NCBI GenBank assembly: GCA_027922465.2 | Contig: BQMF02000022.1 | Location: 1,116,001-1,180,000, forward strand | DNA from: Turritopsis dohrnii | Taxonomy: Eukaryota > Cnidaria > Hydrozoa > Anthoathecata > Oceaniidae | Length of the DNA: 64,000 bases | Reading direction: 5' to 3' | In this document: piece by piece, positions 41,111-53,941 of the stretch | Numbering within the stretch: the stretch's first letter is position 1 | Layout of the letters: each line of letters starts with the position of its first letter | Program-made: the position numbers and the translations under genes | Notes under the pieces: generated by a model | Told to the model about the DNA's origin: nothing | Databases searched by the model: none | The model's input: the letters and a program-made list of their open reading frames with translations, nothing else

Positions 41111-43538
41111 TTATTAAATATGCTCTACGCGTATTCCTGACAGTGTATAGCTGGACACCACATCTAGATTTTTGATATTAGGTTCGTGGTCATTACTTTC
41201 AGTTGCCGAGTAAACCTGCATGTACGATTACTTTGTTTTGGTCAAATTTCTCCTCTATAGGATCCTTATTTGGTACTGTATTATTTTTGTGGACCATTTT
41301 TCTCCCATGCACGTTTATTTGGCGCTGTACGATTATTAATTTTGAGCACTTTCTCTCCAAACGTTCTAGTGGAAAAGAACAATCCATAATGTACACAGAC
41401 CTTTTTAAACGTGATTCAAACTGGAATGCTTTGTTGATTCGAATGTTAAACAGTCAATTCAAACTGTAAAAATTAACGTTCAGTTTGCTCAAATTAGCAT
41501 TTTCTAATGCTAACTCACCCCTGTACAATTGATATGCCCTGTACAACTGTTAGCTTTGACATTGCAACCCCCTCAGTACGGTTGTACCCCTCAGTACGGT
41601 TGTACCCCTCTGTGCGTTAATTCACTACTGTACCCTTATTAAGTCTGGCTGTTTTTTGCTTATTGCTTATTGCTTATTATTATTCGGCACAAAACATCTG
41701 AATCGCCAATGCCAGTTGAGTAAACAGATATGTTAATAGGATCTTAAGAGAGGGAAGCGGTGCATTCATGAGAGAATAAAGCATTATACACGTCAGAAAT
41801 ACAAAAATTAATAACAAAACACTGGCAACTTGGGGGGAAGGCTTGCATATCTATTATAATAAAACAACAAAAAGACAGTGTCAAACAAACAGTGATATGG
41901 GAATTTATCAGAGTTATAATTGGCTAAATTCGGAAATGCGCTGTTTTGATAAGATGATATATTCGAAAAACACGAAAGTAATCAATTCATTGAAAATGTA
42001 AACAAATATTTATTGCCCAGATTTTTAAGGCCACTGGCTTTTCAATACTCGAAATTTTCCGGAAAATCAGGGAAATTCAACCACGTCCCGACCCTAGTAC
42101 TACTGATATATTACATATTTTTTTACAAAAGCTATTCAGGTTGAGAAATGTCTTACATATCAGTTCTTCTAAGTTTATGTTCCAAGAACTTTTTCTATAT
42201 GCCAAAAGAATTCAACCAAGATAAAGAACTACGATATCCTTAGATTTAATTCGACAGGTAACGATTACATTTCAATTTCTTATAGCTTTCGAGTAACCGG
42301 GTGTACTTCTAACTCTGAGTCTGGCTTTCACCCAAACACACCCCAACCTGTTATCAAACATTCTCATATATAAAAACTTAAAGATAGTGATAAGTAAAAA
42401 AAAGTATTAAAAAATGTTAAGTATTCGGTTTGGTAAATCATCTCACAAATGGCCAACTATTTCTAACTGTCCAAGCTTTAACGATCCCATTCTCTTATCA
42501 TTGAAATATTTTATTAAATTATCTGCCACTTTTTACACTTGTTTTTTCTTAATTATCGAAAAAGCAAATCTTGATTTTTTATGTTTTAAGAGTCTCTTTC
42601 TACATGATGTGTTTTATAACAAAGACTGCAGAATCCGTTCCATTCCGGACGACCCGAAAACGCACATGACTGGCTTCTGCAAGGTAAAGGAGGCGCAATA
42701 CCTTGCGCGACTGGAAATGAATGAACTTCATTCATTCCTGCAAGTGGATGATTCGGAGCGAAAGTTCGGTTACTACCTACAAAAAAAATTAAAGGAAATT
42801 ATTTTACGAAGATTTTAGTGTGAATTTGAACAGCTGGTTTCTTCGGGTTTCAGACTAATTAAACGCGTTATTTCGAAAGGCCTATATAATTTGCGGGTGT
42901 ATAAAATCAATGTCTGCATATATGTAGTAAAAAATACAATCAAAAAACTTTATCTAAGTGCAAACCTAAACTAAACCATGGTTTTATATAGACATCACTG
43001 TGATTACATGTCTTTCTTTATATAAGAAATACGTTTTGCAAAAAATGTAACAATTTCAGGAATGTGCTGGAGCTAGTGCTGCATCATTTCAAAATTTCAT
43101 GTTGCTAATTTATCTTAGATTCTGGTAATACTGTTGCGAAACGTTTTGAGAAAATTTACTGGTGTTGCTTATAAACGTGTTGCTTATAAAAAAAACGTAT
43201 AAAAATGCTATTAATAACGACCATTCCTGGAATGCTATTATCTCCTAAATACATCATACAACTACCACAATTATCAGCTGGTGGTGGGATGTTACTGGCT
43301 TTTGTGTATCTTGGTCTATAATTTTGCATTATGTTTTCTTCTTTTCATCTTCTGGGTACAAAAAAATGGTTTCGGTCAAAAGGAGGGAATATTAGGTTTC
43401 ATTTGTTTTAATTTTATTATTTTGATGTTTGGTTCATGTCTGCAGAAATTTATTTATTTTACTAAGCCTTTAAACACAAACAGCCTTTTGTTCTTTCATA
43501 TCTTCAGGAGAAATTTATTTTTCTTCAGCTCACATTGA
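41111..43538. other. Intergenic; one weak exon-like segment
   Basis: A short CCTCAGTACGGTTGTAC direct repeat lies at about 41571-41605. A fragment GGAAAATCAGGGAAA near 42060 resembles the TTTCCCTGACT repeat at 50027. A 134-codon frame at 42414-42818 has an AT-rich first half, but 42625-42780 is GC-richer and coding-like, with an acceptor-like CTGCAG before 42632 and donor-like AAG|GTAAAG at 42683; this could be an orphan exon. I do not recognise it. Confidence 0.35.
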
Positions 43539-46500
43539 TTAAAACTCATTGTCAAAATCAATATTGAGGAAACTGCAAAAAATAAGCAATAAAAAATTTA
43601 AAGAAACAAAGAATAAAAAGCTTACTATTTTTTTTGGTCATAGCATCTTTTTTTGTTATTTCCATAAAACAAGTGGAGCAATAGCCTCCGTACTCATCAC
43701 TACCATAAAAATCACAGTCTAGTGCCTTGCAAATTTGTCTTGCCTCTTCCTGCATGTCACCTCTGTCTTGTATGGGTTCATTTCCTCTCCTGGCAAAGCC
43801 ATGTTCTTTGCAGTCGTCACAAAACAAGGTGGGCGCAAGCGCCATGCGGATACAACCAGGCGTCTTACAAGGGTTGTAGTCCACCTAATAGCGATTATGA
43901 TACAAGATTATAACAAGAAAGCCATTCATTATCATTGTTTCACAGGCTTAGTATACAAAATAACACACTTACCATTTTCGGTTTGCGGAAATCTTGAGGT
44001 TGTTGTGATTGTTGTTGGTGTTGCTGTTGATGTGAGTATTGTTGTAAATGAACTTGCTGCTGTGGAAACTGCTGCTGTTGTTGTTGATAGGGTCGTTGTT
44101 GTTGATATAGTTGTTGTTGTTGATATTGTTGTTGTTCCTGTTGTTTTTGCTGTTGTTGTTGTTTTTGTCGTTGAGTTGTCATTTCTTCTTGAAAATGTTT
44201 CTCGTAGCATTTCTCACACAAATAATTGTTTCTTTCTATACCAGGCAATCGACATCCATCATTGATGCATTTCTTTAAAGGGGAAGAGGCAGTTGAAGAG
44301 GAAGAGGAGGCAACACCTTTCAACTTCATATCAAAACATTTATCACACAAACCATCTTTGTTCGGATTAGAAAGTTCCACACAATAATGACATTGATGTC
44401 TCCCAGTTGGACCACCTCGTACCCGCTCCTTTTGCCAGTTCATGACACCATACTGTCCTCCAAATTGATGTCCACTACGGTTACTGAAACCAGTGTAGAC
44501 TGTCGGTGGTTCGAACATTTCCGGTATGGGAGGGATGTTTTCAGGTTGTACATCAGTTTTTGGTAGTGGCGGTAAAGAACTCGCAAATGACGTAAAATCG
44601 AATGAGACCTGTTGTTGCGGACCGCGGCTCATGTTTTGCGATTGATAGATTGCGGGATCGGGGGATGCTGTTTTCTCTCTTTCAAAATCTTTTAAAATAT
44701 TTCCTTGACTTCGAAAACAATAAACACATAAATTGAACTCATTTTCATCCTCAGCATCATTTGTACAATCTGGCATGGCACACTTTACCTTTGGTTTATT
44801 GAGATTTTCATAGTGTATGTCACAATATCCATCGTTAGCAGAATACCCTCGACAGCCAGCAATACAACACAGAATCTTCTGTTTAGTAGACGATGAAGAA
44901 GAAGAACTGAGATGATGTGAACCTGCACCGGCGACAGAATTCAATAATTCCTGTTCATCCCTTTCGTGGTTACGTCTGGGAACTTGTGTGTCATATTCGT
45001 AATCAGGTGTCCGCATCTGACTTTTTGAACTACATTTCTGACACAGATCAGGCAAAGGAATTCCGAAACAACCTTCCGCTTTGCAGCGCCCAACATACCC
45101 TTCTCTGGGAGTCTTGGTTTTCTCATATTCTAAATAATCTCCAGGTGACTGCTGCTTTCTCTGGGATGGGTTACGTTTCGGTATTTTACGCTTTTTGTCC
45201 AAGAATTGTTCGTAACATTCGATACAAAGATTTTCCTTATTGTTAGCGGCAGGATTTTGACATTGCGTCACCACTTTACGAGCACAAGGCGTTACGTTTG
45301 TAGAGATTTCGTCCAGACCGCGTGGAAGCTGTTCTTGTTCTACCAATTTATGAAACGACCATAGTAATTCAATTGACCAAGCCGGAGGAGGTTTGAATTT
45401 CAACAAAGCTGATACTATTTGACGTTGACGATACGGTACATCACATAACTCTAGATACTTAACGAGTAATTCTTGAAGTCTTCCCTCTTCATCCGCCATA
45501 CAGAATTTGATGGGCATCATAGTAAGGTCAAAGCAAATCAATGGAATGACATGTACAGCATCACGTGAAGGCGCTGTGCGACAAACAGGCAAAGTAATGT
45601 TTTCTGAACTCAGCAAAGGCGCGAAATGTCCACTCTGATAGCCAATCACGATTGGTGATTTCTCGCACAATTCAGGGCGTCTCAACAATGGCAAATAAAC
45701 ACCTTGAAAATCCATGGCTTTAAGCTTGTCAACATGGTCGCCTTGGTTACTATCACAACAGAAGATTATGATTGGTCGACACAGTATATTGGCCAATACG
45801 AAAGCATGGAAAGCATCTGGACTTTGATATCTTATCTCATCATTACACTCATACCGTCTCTCCGAGCAATGATCGATCATATCAAGCCAGGAGGACTCAA
45901 ACAAATGGCTTGGTAAACCAGACACATGGAATTTTTCAAGGAGTTGGTTCTGATTAATTTTCCATCGTGCATGCATCATCTCTGTCACAAAGAAATAAAA
46001 CCACTTTATTTTGAGTTATCAGAAGAACGAATATAAAGTAGCAATTTTTGAATTTTAAATCCCAATTCAGTCGTATGCGTCATGTTTCAACTTATTTTTA
46101 CTGAGAATCATTCGTTTAGGGCGTTATTCTAGCCAAGGTTAAACATTCTTAACGGAATAATACAAAGAAAATAACAAGGTCTAGTAACTCTCAACATACT
46201 AGTTCTGAACAGATCTCGAATGTAGCTACGAATGTGTGTTCAGAATTGCCTTATTAAACTCTCTAAAAACATTTCTTAAGAAACGAAAGAGAAACGCAAC
46301 TGACATAGACAAATGGTTTTCCATCATGGAATATTGAAGTATTAGAGTTACCATATTACCATTTGCCTTGTCCATGAAGAGCCATTGATAAACAAGTTTC
46401 CGGAAAGTCAAATCACTGTCATGCACGCCGAACATATACATTGATGCTGCATGGAAGAAACAATTTCCATCATCCAATGTATGCATGGGGAGGAGATACC

Positions 46501-46794
46501 GCGAAGATTCGCACCAGTTTATGCGTTTCGCTTGTTCCAAGCCTTCAAGCATCGCTTCATCAATACATGAGGACAAGGCTTGATGTCCATATTGTGTTGG
46601 TAATATCATGGAACACTTCGTGACATCTTTAGATATCCAAGGTATCTTATCATACTGAGCGTTATATTGCTGTTCTTTGTATGAATACAGATTCTGAGCG
46701 GCTGATGGGTTTGCAGATGAAAGCGTTCTTTTCATACCCTTCCACATGGTTATTTTTATACTTTCACTTTACATACAACCTGGACTGAACATAT
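43539..46794 (-). CDS. TNFAIP3: A20/TNFAIP3-like OTU deubiquitinase with multiple A20 zinc fingers
   Basis: In animals A20 edits ubiquitin chains on NF-kB signalling proteins in the cytoplasm. Exons (minus): 46794-46360 with ATG 46747, 45981-43973, 43884-43626, and probably a last exon from 43572. The OTU domain (about residues 50-255) has the catalytic-Cys motif DDGNCFFHAAS (Cys96) and the His motif GYQSGHFAPLL (His248), matching A20 Cys103/His256 in order and spacing. About eight A20-type fingers follow, for example CKAEGCFG...LCQKC, CAMPDC...LCVYC, CINDGC...LCEKC, CKTPGC...FCDDC and CKALDC...YCSTC; vertebrate A20 has seven. A glutamine-rich stretch (about residues 733-795) separates the sixth and seventh fingers. 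Length is about 890 residues (human 790). After an A8 run at the end of exon 3 the terminal frame is ambiguous: one reading ends FLNIDFDNEF at 43539. Confidence 0.92.
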
Positions 46795-46872
46795 CTATAG
46801 AAAAAATCATATTTTTATTCTTACTAACATACTCTACAAGGAAAATGTGTTGTAGAATGTAAATGGACTTAC

Positions 46873-46935
46873 TGAATTCATGCGGAGAAGTTTCAATCAA
46901 AGTTTTCCAAACATCAAATATTTGTTGATTTTTCA
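46873..46935 (-). other. Candidate upstream exon of the A20-like gene (5' UTR or preceding frame)
   Basis: CAACTAG precedes and GTAAGT follows a 63-nt segment open in one frame (KNQQIFDVWKTLIETSPHEF). Spliced to the acceptor before 46794 it would continue as NMFSPGCM and stop 19 nt before the A20 ATG. It may be a 5' UTR exon, the end of another cistron, or chance. Confidence 0.35.
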
Positions 46936-49900
46936 CTAGTTGAAAGAAAAAGTAAAAAAAAAGTAGAAAGATTTTCCAACTAACACCAGAACATTACAAT
47001 TACAAATTTTTATGCTTATGTTGTTTTTTTTTGTTTGTTTTTTCTAGAAACCTGAGTTATAAGGAAGCAATTTAATCTTGAAGTTTCAAAAGTTATAAAT
47101 ACTTTTACAGGACTTTCCCTGATAATCGTTTGAACAATATCAACAATACTTATAAACCAAACACGATATACTACAACAATAAAATATTGATTATCACATA
47201 GCAAAGGGAAATTATACATGAACATTAGTTAGATATCAAAAGAGTCATAAGGAAAACATGGACAAAAAAGGATTTACAAGAAATCTATAATGATTCATAA
47301 TGACATAAAGGCATTTCTTTAATGATTTAATACAATTCAAAAAAGTTCAAAATCATTATGAAAAATCACAAAAACAATATATTGTCAATTATTCATTGAA
47401 ATGTTTCATACGCTTGGAATGCATCATGACATAAAACCTTTATAATCATGTGTTTCATGACTTCATCTAAAATTAATCTTCAGAAACTGCTCAACTACTT
47501 ATAACTTTAAGAAAAAAATCCTACTTGACTGAATTAGTCTGTAAGTTACTTGGACCAATTAGTTGTTTCTAAGAAAACTCAATACAGCTGCTGCATATGT
47601 TAATTGAACCTTTTTGTTAATTTTCTCACATTGATGAAAGCAAAAGACATATTGTTGCAACAGCAGTAATTGTTGAAGAGGAAGACAAATAAAAAGAAAA
47701 CAAAAGGGAAGGGAATTTGTTCAGCAGCTCTTTGTTGTGTGATAACTTCTCGATGAGTTTTTTGTTTTAATAGTGGAAGAATAAAAATCTACCTAATACG
47801 AACAAGTCTTGAAGACTTGTCATCTGGTATTTCTTGGAATTTCCTTTTTTTCATTCTTATATAAGATATGCCACAAATGCTTTCCCACTCAGATCTACTT
47901 GCTAATTTACTCTGTTCTCTTGTGAAAGTACTTCAAATAAATGTCTTTTTCTTATCTTTCAACATAATTTGTGTTTTCATTTCAAAGATGTGAAACAGAT
48001 CCAACTTACCCAAGAAAACATGGTAAATAGGCATTAAACAAACCCAACAAAACAAACAGACATGCACCACACAAAACAAACTGTGTTCACAAAAACATTA
48101 TGAAGTTTGGCTATCCTCATCTTGATATGATGGTCATCATCTTGATATGATCCTCTTGATATAATCATATTGTATTCAATACAATTTAGAAATAATTTCA
48201 GCTGGTAGTTTAAAATAACAAATATTCCAGCAAAATTGCATACAAACCACAGGTAGGGCAGTTCTTGATAAGAGAATTACCAATGGAAAACAAAGAGCTG
48301 AAAGACAGTTTAATAGCATTAACACTTGGTTCACTAATTAAAAATGTCCTCTTTGGAAGTCTGGAGTAGTTGATAGCTGAAACTTGGTTTACACATCCTG
48401 AAAAAGAAGTAAGTGCACAATGCTAACGGTAAATTAACTGGATTAATGCTGCAACATATCATATAGGAATCACATGTTAACATTTGAAAAAGATATTTTC
48501 AGTTTTATATAAAGTCTATTCCTTCTAAAGAAGTAGTAACAAACGCAAGTGATACCAGGATATGACAATACAAAAGTCATACCAGAAACACAAGGCACAA
48601 TTATTATCGAAGATTGAGTGATTTTGTATAATCAGTTATCTTGTCCACATAATAAACATTTTTCGACATCAAATGTTATCATTCTCTCTTGCCCATTTAC
48701 CCTAGACCTCATGGACAGGCTGAATAAGGTTTTTACAGCCATTTCACTATTTCACACACCCTTTAATTTTCTGATTAATGGAATTAAGTTACAATGAATC
48801 ATGCAGGCCGTATACTAAAGTCTGATTATTGTGCTGGCAAAAATGTTAGTTGTTCTTCTAATGAAACAAGCCTCTACTATTTCCTTACCCTTGATTATAC
48901 TCACTGTCAAAACATGATGTATTCCGTGTAAGATATAAAAAGATGACAAAAAGTTACAGTGGCGTATTCAGAATGTTTTTAATACCTATAGCGATTTGGG
49001 CGCCCAAACTCTCACGACCAAAAAAAGATTTGGTTTAGAAAAAAACAAAGATTATTATTATTATTATTCAGGAAATACAGATTCGCAGGCCCATTAGTGC
49101 CTCTATGAATCGCTCGTAATTATAAGTCCTAACTTAAGCTTCTAGAGCTCCATAGTGTCGGTTTTCTTTTGTTACTTCTTATTGTCGTTTTTATTTCATT
49201 ACTTCTTAGTGTTGGTTATTTTCGTTACTACTTTGTGTCGGTTTTCTATCGTTAGTTGATAGATTATGTTGTTTTATTTTTGAAAAATTAATCTACAACA
49301 AGTTGAAAACACGAAAGAAGCTTTTTGTTTAAATACAATCATTTGAAACTGCCCTGTTAACTAAGATCATATTTTTATTATTTTTAATGAATTTATGCCA
49401 TAAGACTGAATATATAATAACTACTTTTATGGAAAGATAATACAATACAATTAAAATGTTTCGGTCACAAGAAGTTAAGATTGAGAGAGTCAAGCTTTGC
49501 ATTGACGTTCAGCTAAACTTAGAAAACTAAGAAAACCGGTACCCTAAAAAAACTTAAGTTTTGAATTATGCATTATCCATTGTTTAGTGGCGCAGTGACG
49601 TAAACATTAGTTTGACAGGGTAAAAGCATAACGTCAGAAACATGTGTAAAATTTACAAATACCCTGCACAAACATGAAAATAAATCTATATTGTCTATTT
49701 TTTTATGTTAATTTTTCTTTAAATTTAATTGATGCAGGCATATTTACGATGCAGATAGTAGCTTAAACTTTTCATCACAATAAGTTTAGATATGATTATA
49801 CTCCTTTTAATTTATTAGGGAGTAAGGGCTTCTACTCTAAGTTGACTGATAGAAGAATAAAGTAATATAGTTATATTTAATAATTCAAAAGTTACGCACA

Positions 49901-50026
49901 TCAACAAAATCTTATTACATCATAAGATTATGCATTTCAAGATTTAACGACTTTTTGATCAGAAGCAAAATTACCAAAAACTATAAAAGGGACTATAAAA
50001 CAACTTTGTTAGTATCATCTCGTAAA
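46936..50026. other. Intergenic AT-rich region, no gene recognised
   Basis: I looked for splice-flanked exons on both strands. A segment near 48402 (minus, after CTTTTTCAG) opens MCKPSFSYQLL and stops after about 20 codons; support is weak. An isolated transposon-end-like CAGTGGCGTATTCAGAATG occurs at 48957, and an (ATT)n run at about 49052-49070. Confidence 0.4.
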
Positions 50027-50485
50027 CAGGGTTCGTAGCACTTTCCCAAAAATATTTTCCCTGACTTTCCCTGACTTTAAGGAGTAAAAAAGGTATCATT
50101 TTCCCTGACTTTTCTCTAAAAACACCCTGTTTTCCCTGATTTTATTGCCTACTTAAACTGTCACAGAGTCAAGACACATTCAGAATATCAATTTACAGGC
50201 TACAAAAGGGGATAAAACATTTCAAATTAAAATTGAAGATATTACAATACTATGTTAGTTAACTCTGAAACGAAAAAAAAAAACATCGATGATTGGGAAC
50301 GAAATTATCATTGAACAAAGTATAGACACTATTATAAATAATCTTATGAAATTTTTCCCTGACTTTCCCTGACCTAAAAGGTAAAAAAAATATTTTTCCC
50401 TGACATTCCCTGACTTTCCCTAACTTTCCAAAAAACTTCCTGTTAAACATAGTTTTTTCCCTGATTTTCGGGACGCTGTGAAACT
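50027..50485. repeat. TTTCCCTGACT-rich repeat element
   Basis: About ten copies of TTTCCCTGACT or TTTTCCCTGATT are clustered at both ends of a 460-bp unit that begins CAGGGTTCGTAGCAC and ends near TTTTCGGGACGCTGTG. The left and right edges are only weakly inverse. A related fragment lies near 42060. Confidence 0.6.
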
Positions 50486-51281
50486 TAATAAAATATCATT
50501 GTGAGAATCCCTTTAATATATACCTACTGAGATGTGTACACAAGTTTGAAGTCAATGACTTGATAATAAACAGTTAAAGCTATTGAGGAAAGAGCACATC
50601 CTAGTCATCTGTATTTGTGGCCATTGTGTGTACAGAACTGAAGCTATGATCAAACCAAGTTTAGTTGCTTAATAAACAAGTTATATATATATATATATAT
50701 ACATGACGTAAAAATCGTTTTACCTTTACCATATAAAGGGTGCAAACAGGAAAGTGTCTAACAGAATAGACAGTCAATTTCCTCAGTATATAAAGAAAAA
50801 CAAAATTTCAAATCAAACCAGCATAGCAACTAAAAACCAAGAGATTCACCTCTGGTGGCTAAATCATCATCTTACAATTTATTAGTAGAACCAGCAATTT
50901 TCTTTTAGATCAAAGTGCAGTGCAAAGTCATGTTTTCAAACAATAAAGGATAAATATTTTCGCATATATTAAGATAACAGCAAAGAGTTTCATCAAATAT
51001 CTAAAAAAACTTTATATATGAATTTTATATACTCACCAAACAAGAAAGAGCACGAAAAAATGTTGATGACAACGACTAAAAGTTATGAAACCTTCATAAA
51101 ACAAGATCAGCAGTTTTTTCTAACGTTATTGTCTAAACTTTTGCAACAAATTTTCTTCTTTCATTCTCAGGATTGTGAGTCAACCAAGAAGGGAAAGTAC
51201 CTCAGCTCAACTGACGGTTTCCGATGTCCGTTATTAACGACGTGATTAAGCGACGTATCTACATCTGTTAAACTCGGAGGG
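50486..51281. other. Intergenic with an (AT)n microsatellite
   Basis: An (AT)n run lies at about 50681-50701. The segment at about 51190-51281 reads KLGGMGI just before the next frame, so the following coding sequence extends slightly upstream of its ATG. Confidence 0.5.
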
Positions 51282-52259
51282 ATGGGTATCGTAGACCTGA
51301 CAAAAACATCGAACTTCGAGTTTGAAACATCTTTGATGTTCACGCAAAAGCTTTCAAATGAGGTAATACACCAAAACGATAAAACTCACACAGAAGATTC
51401 AGACCAACCACAGTCTACAAAACGATTAACGCGAGATTATTATACCAGTCTATTAACTTCTTTGCGGAACAGCATGAACCCAACGGAAATTAAAGCGAAT
51501 GACATCGCACAATCAGACGCTTCAATTTGGTTGTCATCGCTCCCCCTTAAAAGTGAAGGCTTCAACCTGACAAAGAGAGAATTCTTTGATGCTGTTTTTC
51601 TTCGGTACGGATGGACACCACGCTTCATGCCAACAGAATGTATTTGTGGAGGAAGTTACAACATCAACCATGCACTTACGTGCAAAGTAGGAGGCTTCAT
51701 CACACTGAGGCATAATGAGCTTCGAGACATCACTGCTGACATCCTCTCGACAGTCTGCAAGGACGTGCAGAAAGAACCGTTGCTACAAAACAGCAACGAT
51801 GATGAAAATGAGCAATGCAGGGCCGATGTGAGTGCAAGAGGCTTTTGGCAACGCATGCAACGAGCATTTGTTGACGTCAGGGTTTTCTATCCCTTCGCTC
51901 CGAGCTATCGAAACCAATCGCTTCAAACTTTATTCAGATCGATGGAAAAGCTCAAGAAGAAGCTATATAACGAGAAAATTCAAAATAAAGAACTAGGCAC
52001 GTTTACCCCCTTGATTTTCTCGTCCAATGGTGGAATGAGTAAAGAAACCAAACGATTCTTCAGCCGTTTAGCTGAGCTAATTGCTGATAAACATAACGTA
52101 AATTTTAGTGACACTGCAGCATGGGTGAAGCGGAAAATCATGTTCAGTTTAATAAGAACCGCTACTGTGTGCATCCGTGGTTCACGATCAAGACCGAACT
52201 ACGTTCCGATCGGAGAATTGAAAGAAATCTCCGACAGAAATACATATTCAAGAATCTAA
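51282..52259 (+). CDS. Retroelement-derived orphan ORF: CCHC plus restriction-like endonuclease-type C-terminus
   Basis: A 325-codon uninterrupted frame. Around residue 118 it has a zinc-knuckle-like ECICGGSYNINHALTCKVGG followed by RHNELRD, then RADVSARGFW and AFVDVRVFYPF. This order (Cys-Cys-His-Cys, RHN, then spaced D residues) resembles the C-terminal region of non-LTR retrotransposons with a restriction-like endonuclease, and similar proteins are scattered in cnidarian genomes. No reverse transcriptase precedes it; upstream sequence in frame (KLGGMG) suggests 5' truncation. It may be a dead fragment that happens to be open, or a domesticated domain. The endonuclease assignment is inference. 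Confidence 0.6.
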   Translation: MGIVDLTKTSNFEFETSLMFTQKLSNEVIHQNDKTHTEDSDQPQSTKRLTRDYYTSLLTSLRNSMNPTEIKANDIAQSDASIWLSSLPLKSEGFNLTKREFFDAVFLRYGWTPRFMPTECICGGSYNINHALTCKVGGFITLRHNELRDITADILSTVCKDVQKEPLLQNSNDDENEQCRADVSARGFWQRMQRAFVDVRVFYPFAPSYRNQSLQTLFRSMEKLKKKLYNEKIQNKELGTFTPLIFSSNGGMSKETKRFFSRLAELIADKHNVNFSDTAAWVKRKIMFSLIRTATVCIRGSRSRPNYVPIGELKEISDRNTYSRI

Positions 52260-52697
52260 ATCGAAGCTTCAAGTACAAATCGAATTAATCGAGTTTATTT
52301 CTTGTCCAAAATGTTTTGTATATGTAAATTGACGCTTTGTATTATATTTTACAGAAAAAAAAAAATCTACATCTGCATTACAACATGTGTTGGCGATAAA
52401 AAATATGACGTGTTCTTAACTTCGTCAATACACCATATTAGGGTAATAGAATACAACGCATATGTGTCACAAAATGTTTTGTTATAAAGTATTTTAACCT
52501 TCTAGAAGTTACTTCATCCATTCCTTATATTGAGCAATTGTATTATGTAATAGAAAAGAAATATGTATATACAGCACTCAATAAATCTCTATTGTTGAAA
52601 GTATCGAGAACCAAGTCGCTGAGTAGATATCTTGGTTTTAATGGATTCCTGATAGCTGTTCTTAGCAGTCTGCAGAATTTCTACAGCAGCGACAGAG
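52260..52697. other. Intergenic, no gene seen
   Basis: AT-rich sequence with no recognised element. Confidence 0.4.
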
Positions 52698-53640
52698 CTA
52701 CTTGTTTTCAGCGGAGTTATCTCGCCGCAAGAAGTGAAAATAGTGGTTACGATTAGCAATGGCAACTACACAAGTAGGAGAGAATAAAGGAGAAGAACAC
52801 CGTGGCCTGTCCTGGTATTTACAATGAGGCACAAAAGCATCAATGCCAGTCTGGACCCACTCAGTGACAGTCACAGTACAACACTCGACCAGAAGAGAAA
52901 AGAGATCGAGCCAAGGAGCATCATGCAAGAAATCCCGGATGGAATCCTAGCAAGCAAGCTGGTAGTTGTAGGACATTCGGTGAGAAGGATGGTCAGTAGT
53001 TTGACTAACGCTCTGCTGTAAGGAGATGGATACCACAACATGATCAGAAGTACCAAAAGAGGGAGAGGCTTGTTTAACTGCTTGTTTGTTTCGATTGTTT
53101 ACCTTGGCATCAAAAGACAGATGTGTTATGTGCTATGCCTGCATGCCAGACCCTGTCGAAAGAAATAGAAATGTCAAGAGCTAACACTCAACTCTTGTGC
53201 ACGATAAATTGTTCCAGTGAAGACAGTCAGGAGATCAGTAGTGGAGCGTGTCTTACGAAAGCCATACTGATGATCCAAGAAAAGACCATGGCAATCCGCT
53301 AGAGTGGAATTAATGAGAGATTCAAAGATATAACTAACAACTGAAAACAAACCAATAGGACTAACAACAATGAGGCACAAAAGCATCACTGCCAGCCTGG
53401 ATCCACTCAGTGACAGCCGAAGCACAACACTCGTCTGTAAGTGTAAAGACATCAAGTCAGGGAGCATCATACAAGAAATCCAGTAAGGAATCCTAGCAAG
53501 CAAGCTGGTAGTTGTAGGACATTCGGTGAGAAGGATGGTCAGTAGTTCTGCAACATGATTTGAACTACCAAAAAAAGGCTCAGGAGAGGCTTTATCACTG
53601 CTAGAGTCAGAAACCAGACAAAGATCAAGTAAAGAAGAGA
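52698..53640 (-). pseudogene. Rearranged LINE fragments (endonuclease-RT linker twice, RT start once)
   Basis: Minus strand. The block at 52698-53056 encodes FLHDAPWLDLFSLLVECC, TEWVQTGIDAFVPH and IANRNHYF, typical of the linker between LINE endonuclease and reverse transcriptase. A second, more decayed copy of the same block lies at about 53365-53600 (same ATCCTAGCAAGCAAGCTGG core). Between them, about 53174-53340 encodes an RT start (VVSPIGLFSVVSYIFESLIN and HQYGFRKTRSTTDLL). The frame is broken in several places. Confidence 0.75.
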
Positions 53641-53941
53641 GAGTATTATCATTTCGGTAAAACGAGTAGGGAGATACTGAAATACAGAAAAATTGTAAAC
53701 TTCCATACCAGCATCATCTGTGTAAGTTGATCCTAGCTATACTGACTGATGGACATCACCACAGACAACAATGTTTGCTGTCAGAAATGCATCTGAGAAT
53801 AGAGCAATCTTGGGTAGAAGGAGATCGATAGAGGAAAAAAATAAAGGTACTGCAATGCAAGTTAAAAACACAAGTAAGAATGAGCAGAAGATTTCTAGTT
53901 CAGGACTGCGAACAATAGGAAGGGTGTTATCAAGAGCACTA

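Noticed and set aside
42414..42818. 134-codon frame as a real gene
   Set aside because: The first half is AT-rich and low quality; only a short GC-richer part looks coding and no partner exons were found.
43932..44210. 92-codon minus frame rich in Thr and Ser
   Set aside because: A shifted frame of the same glutamine codon repeat.
43735..44265. 176-codon plus-strand frame rich in Val
   Set aside because: It is the antisense of the glutamine-rich linker of the A20-like gene (CAA/CAG read as TTG/GTT).
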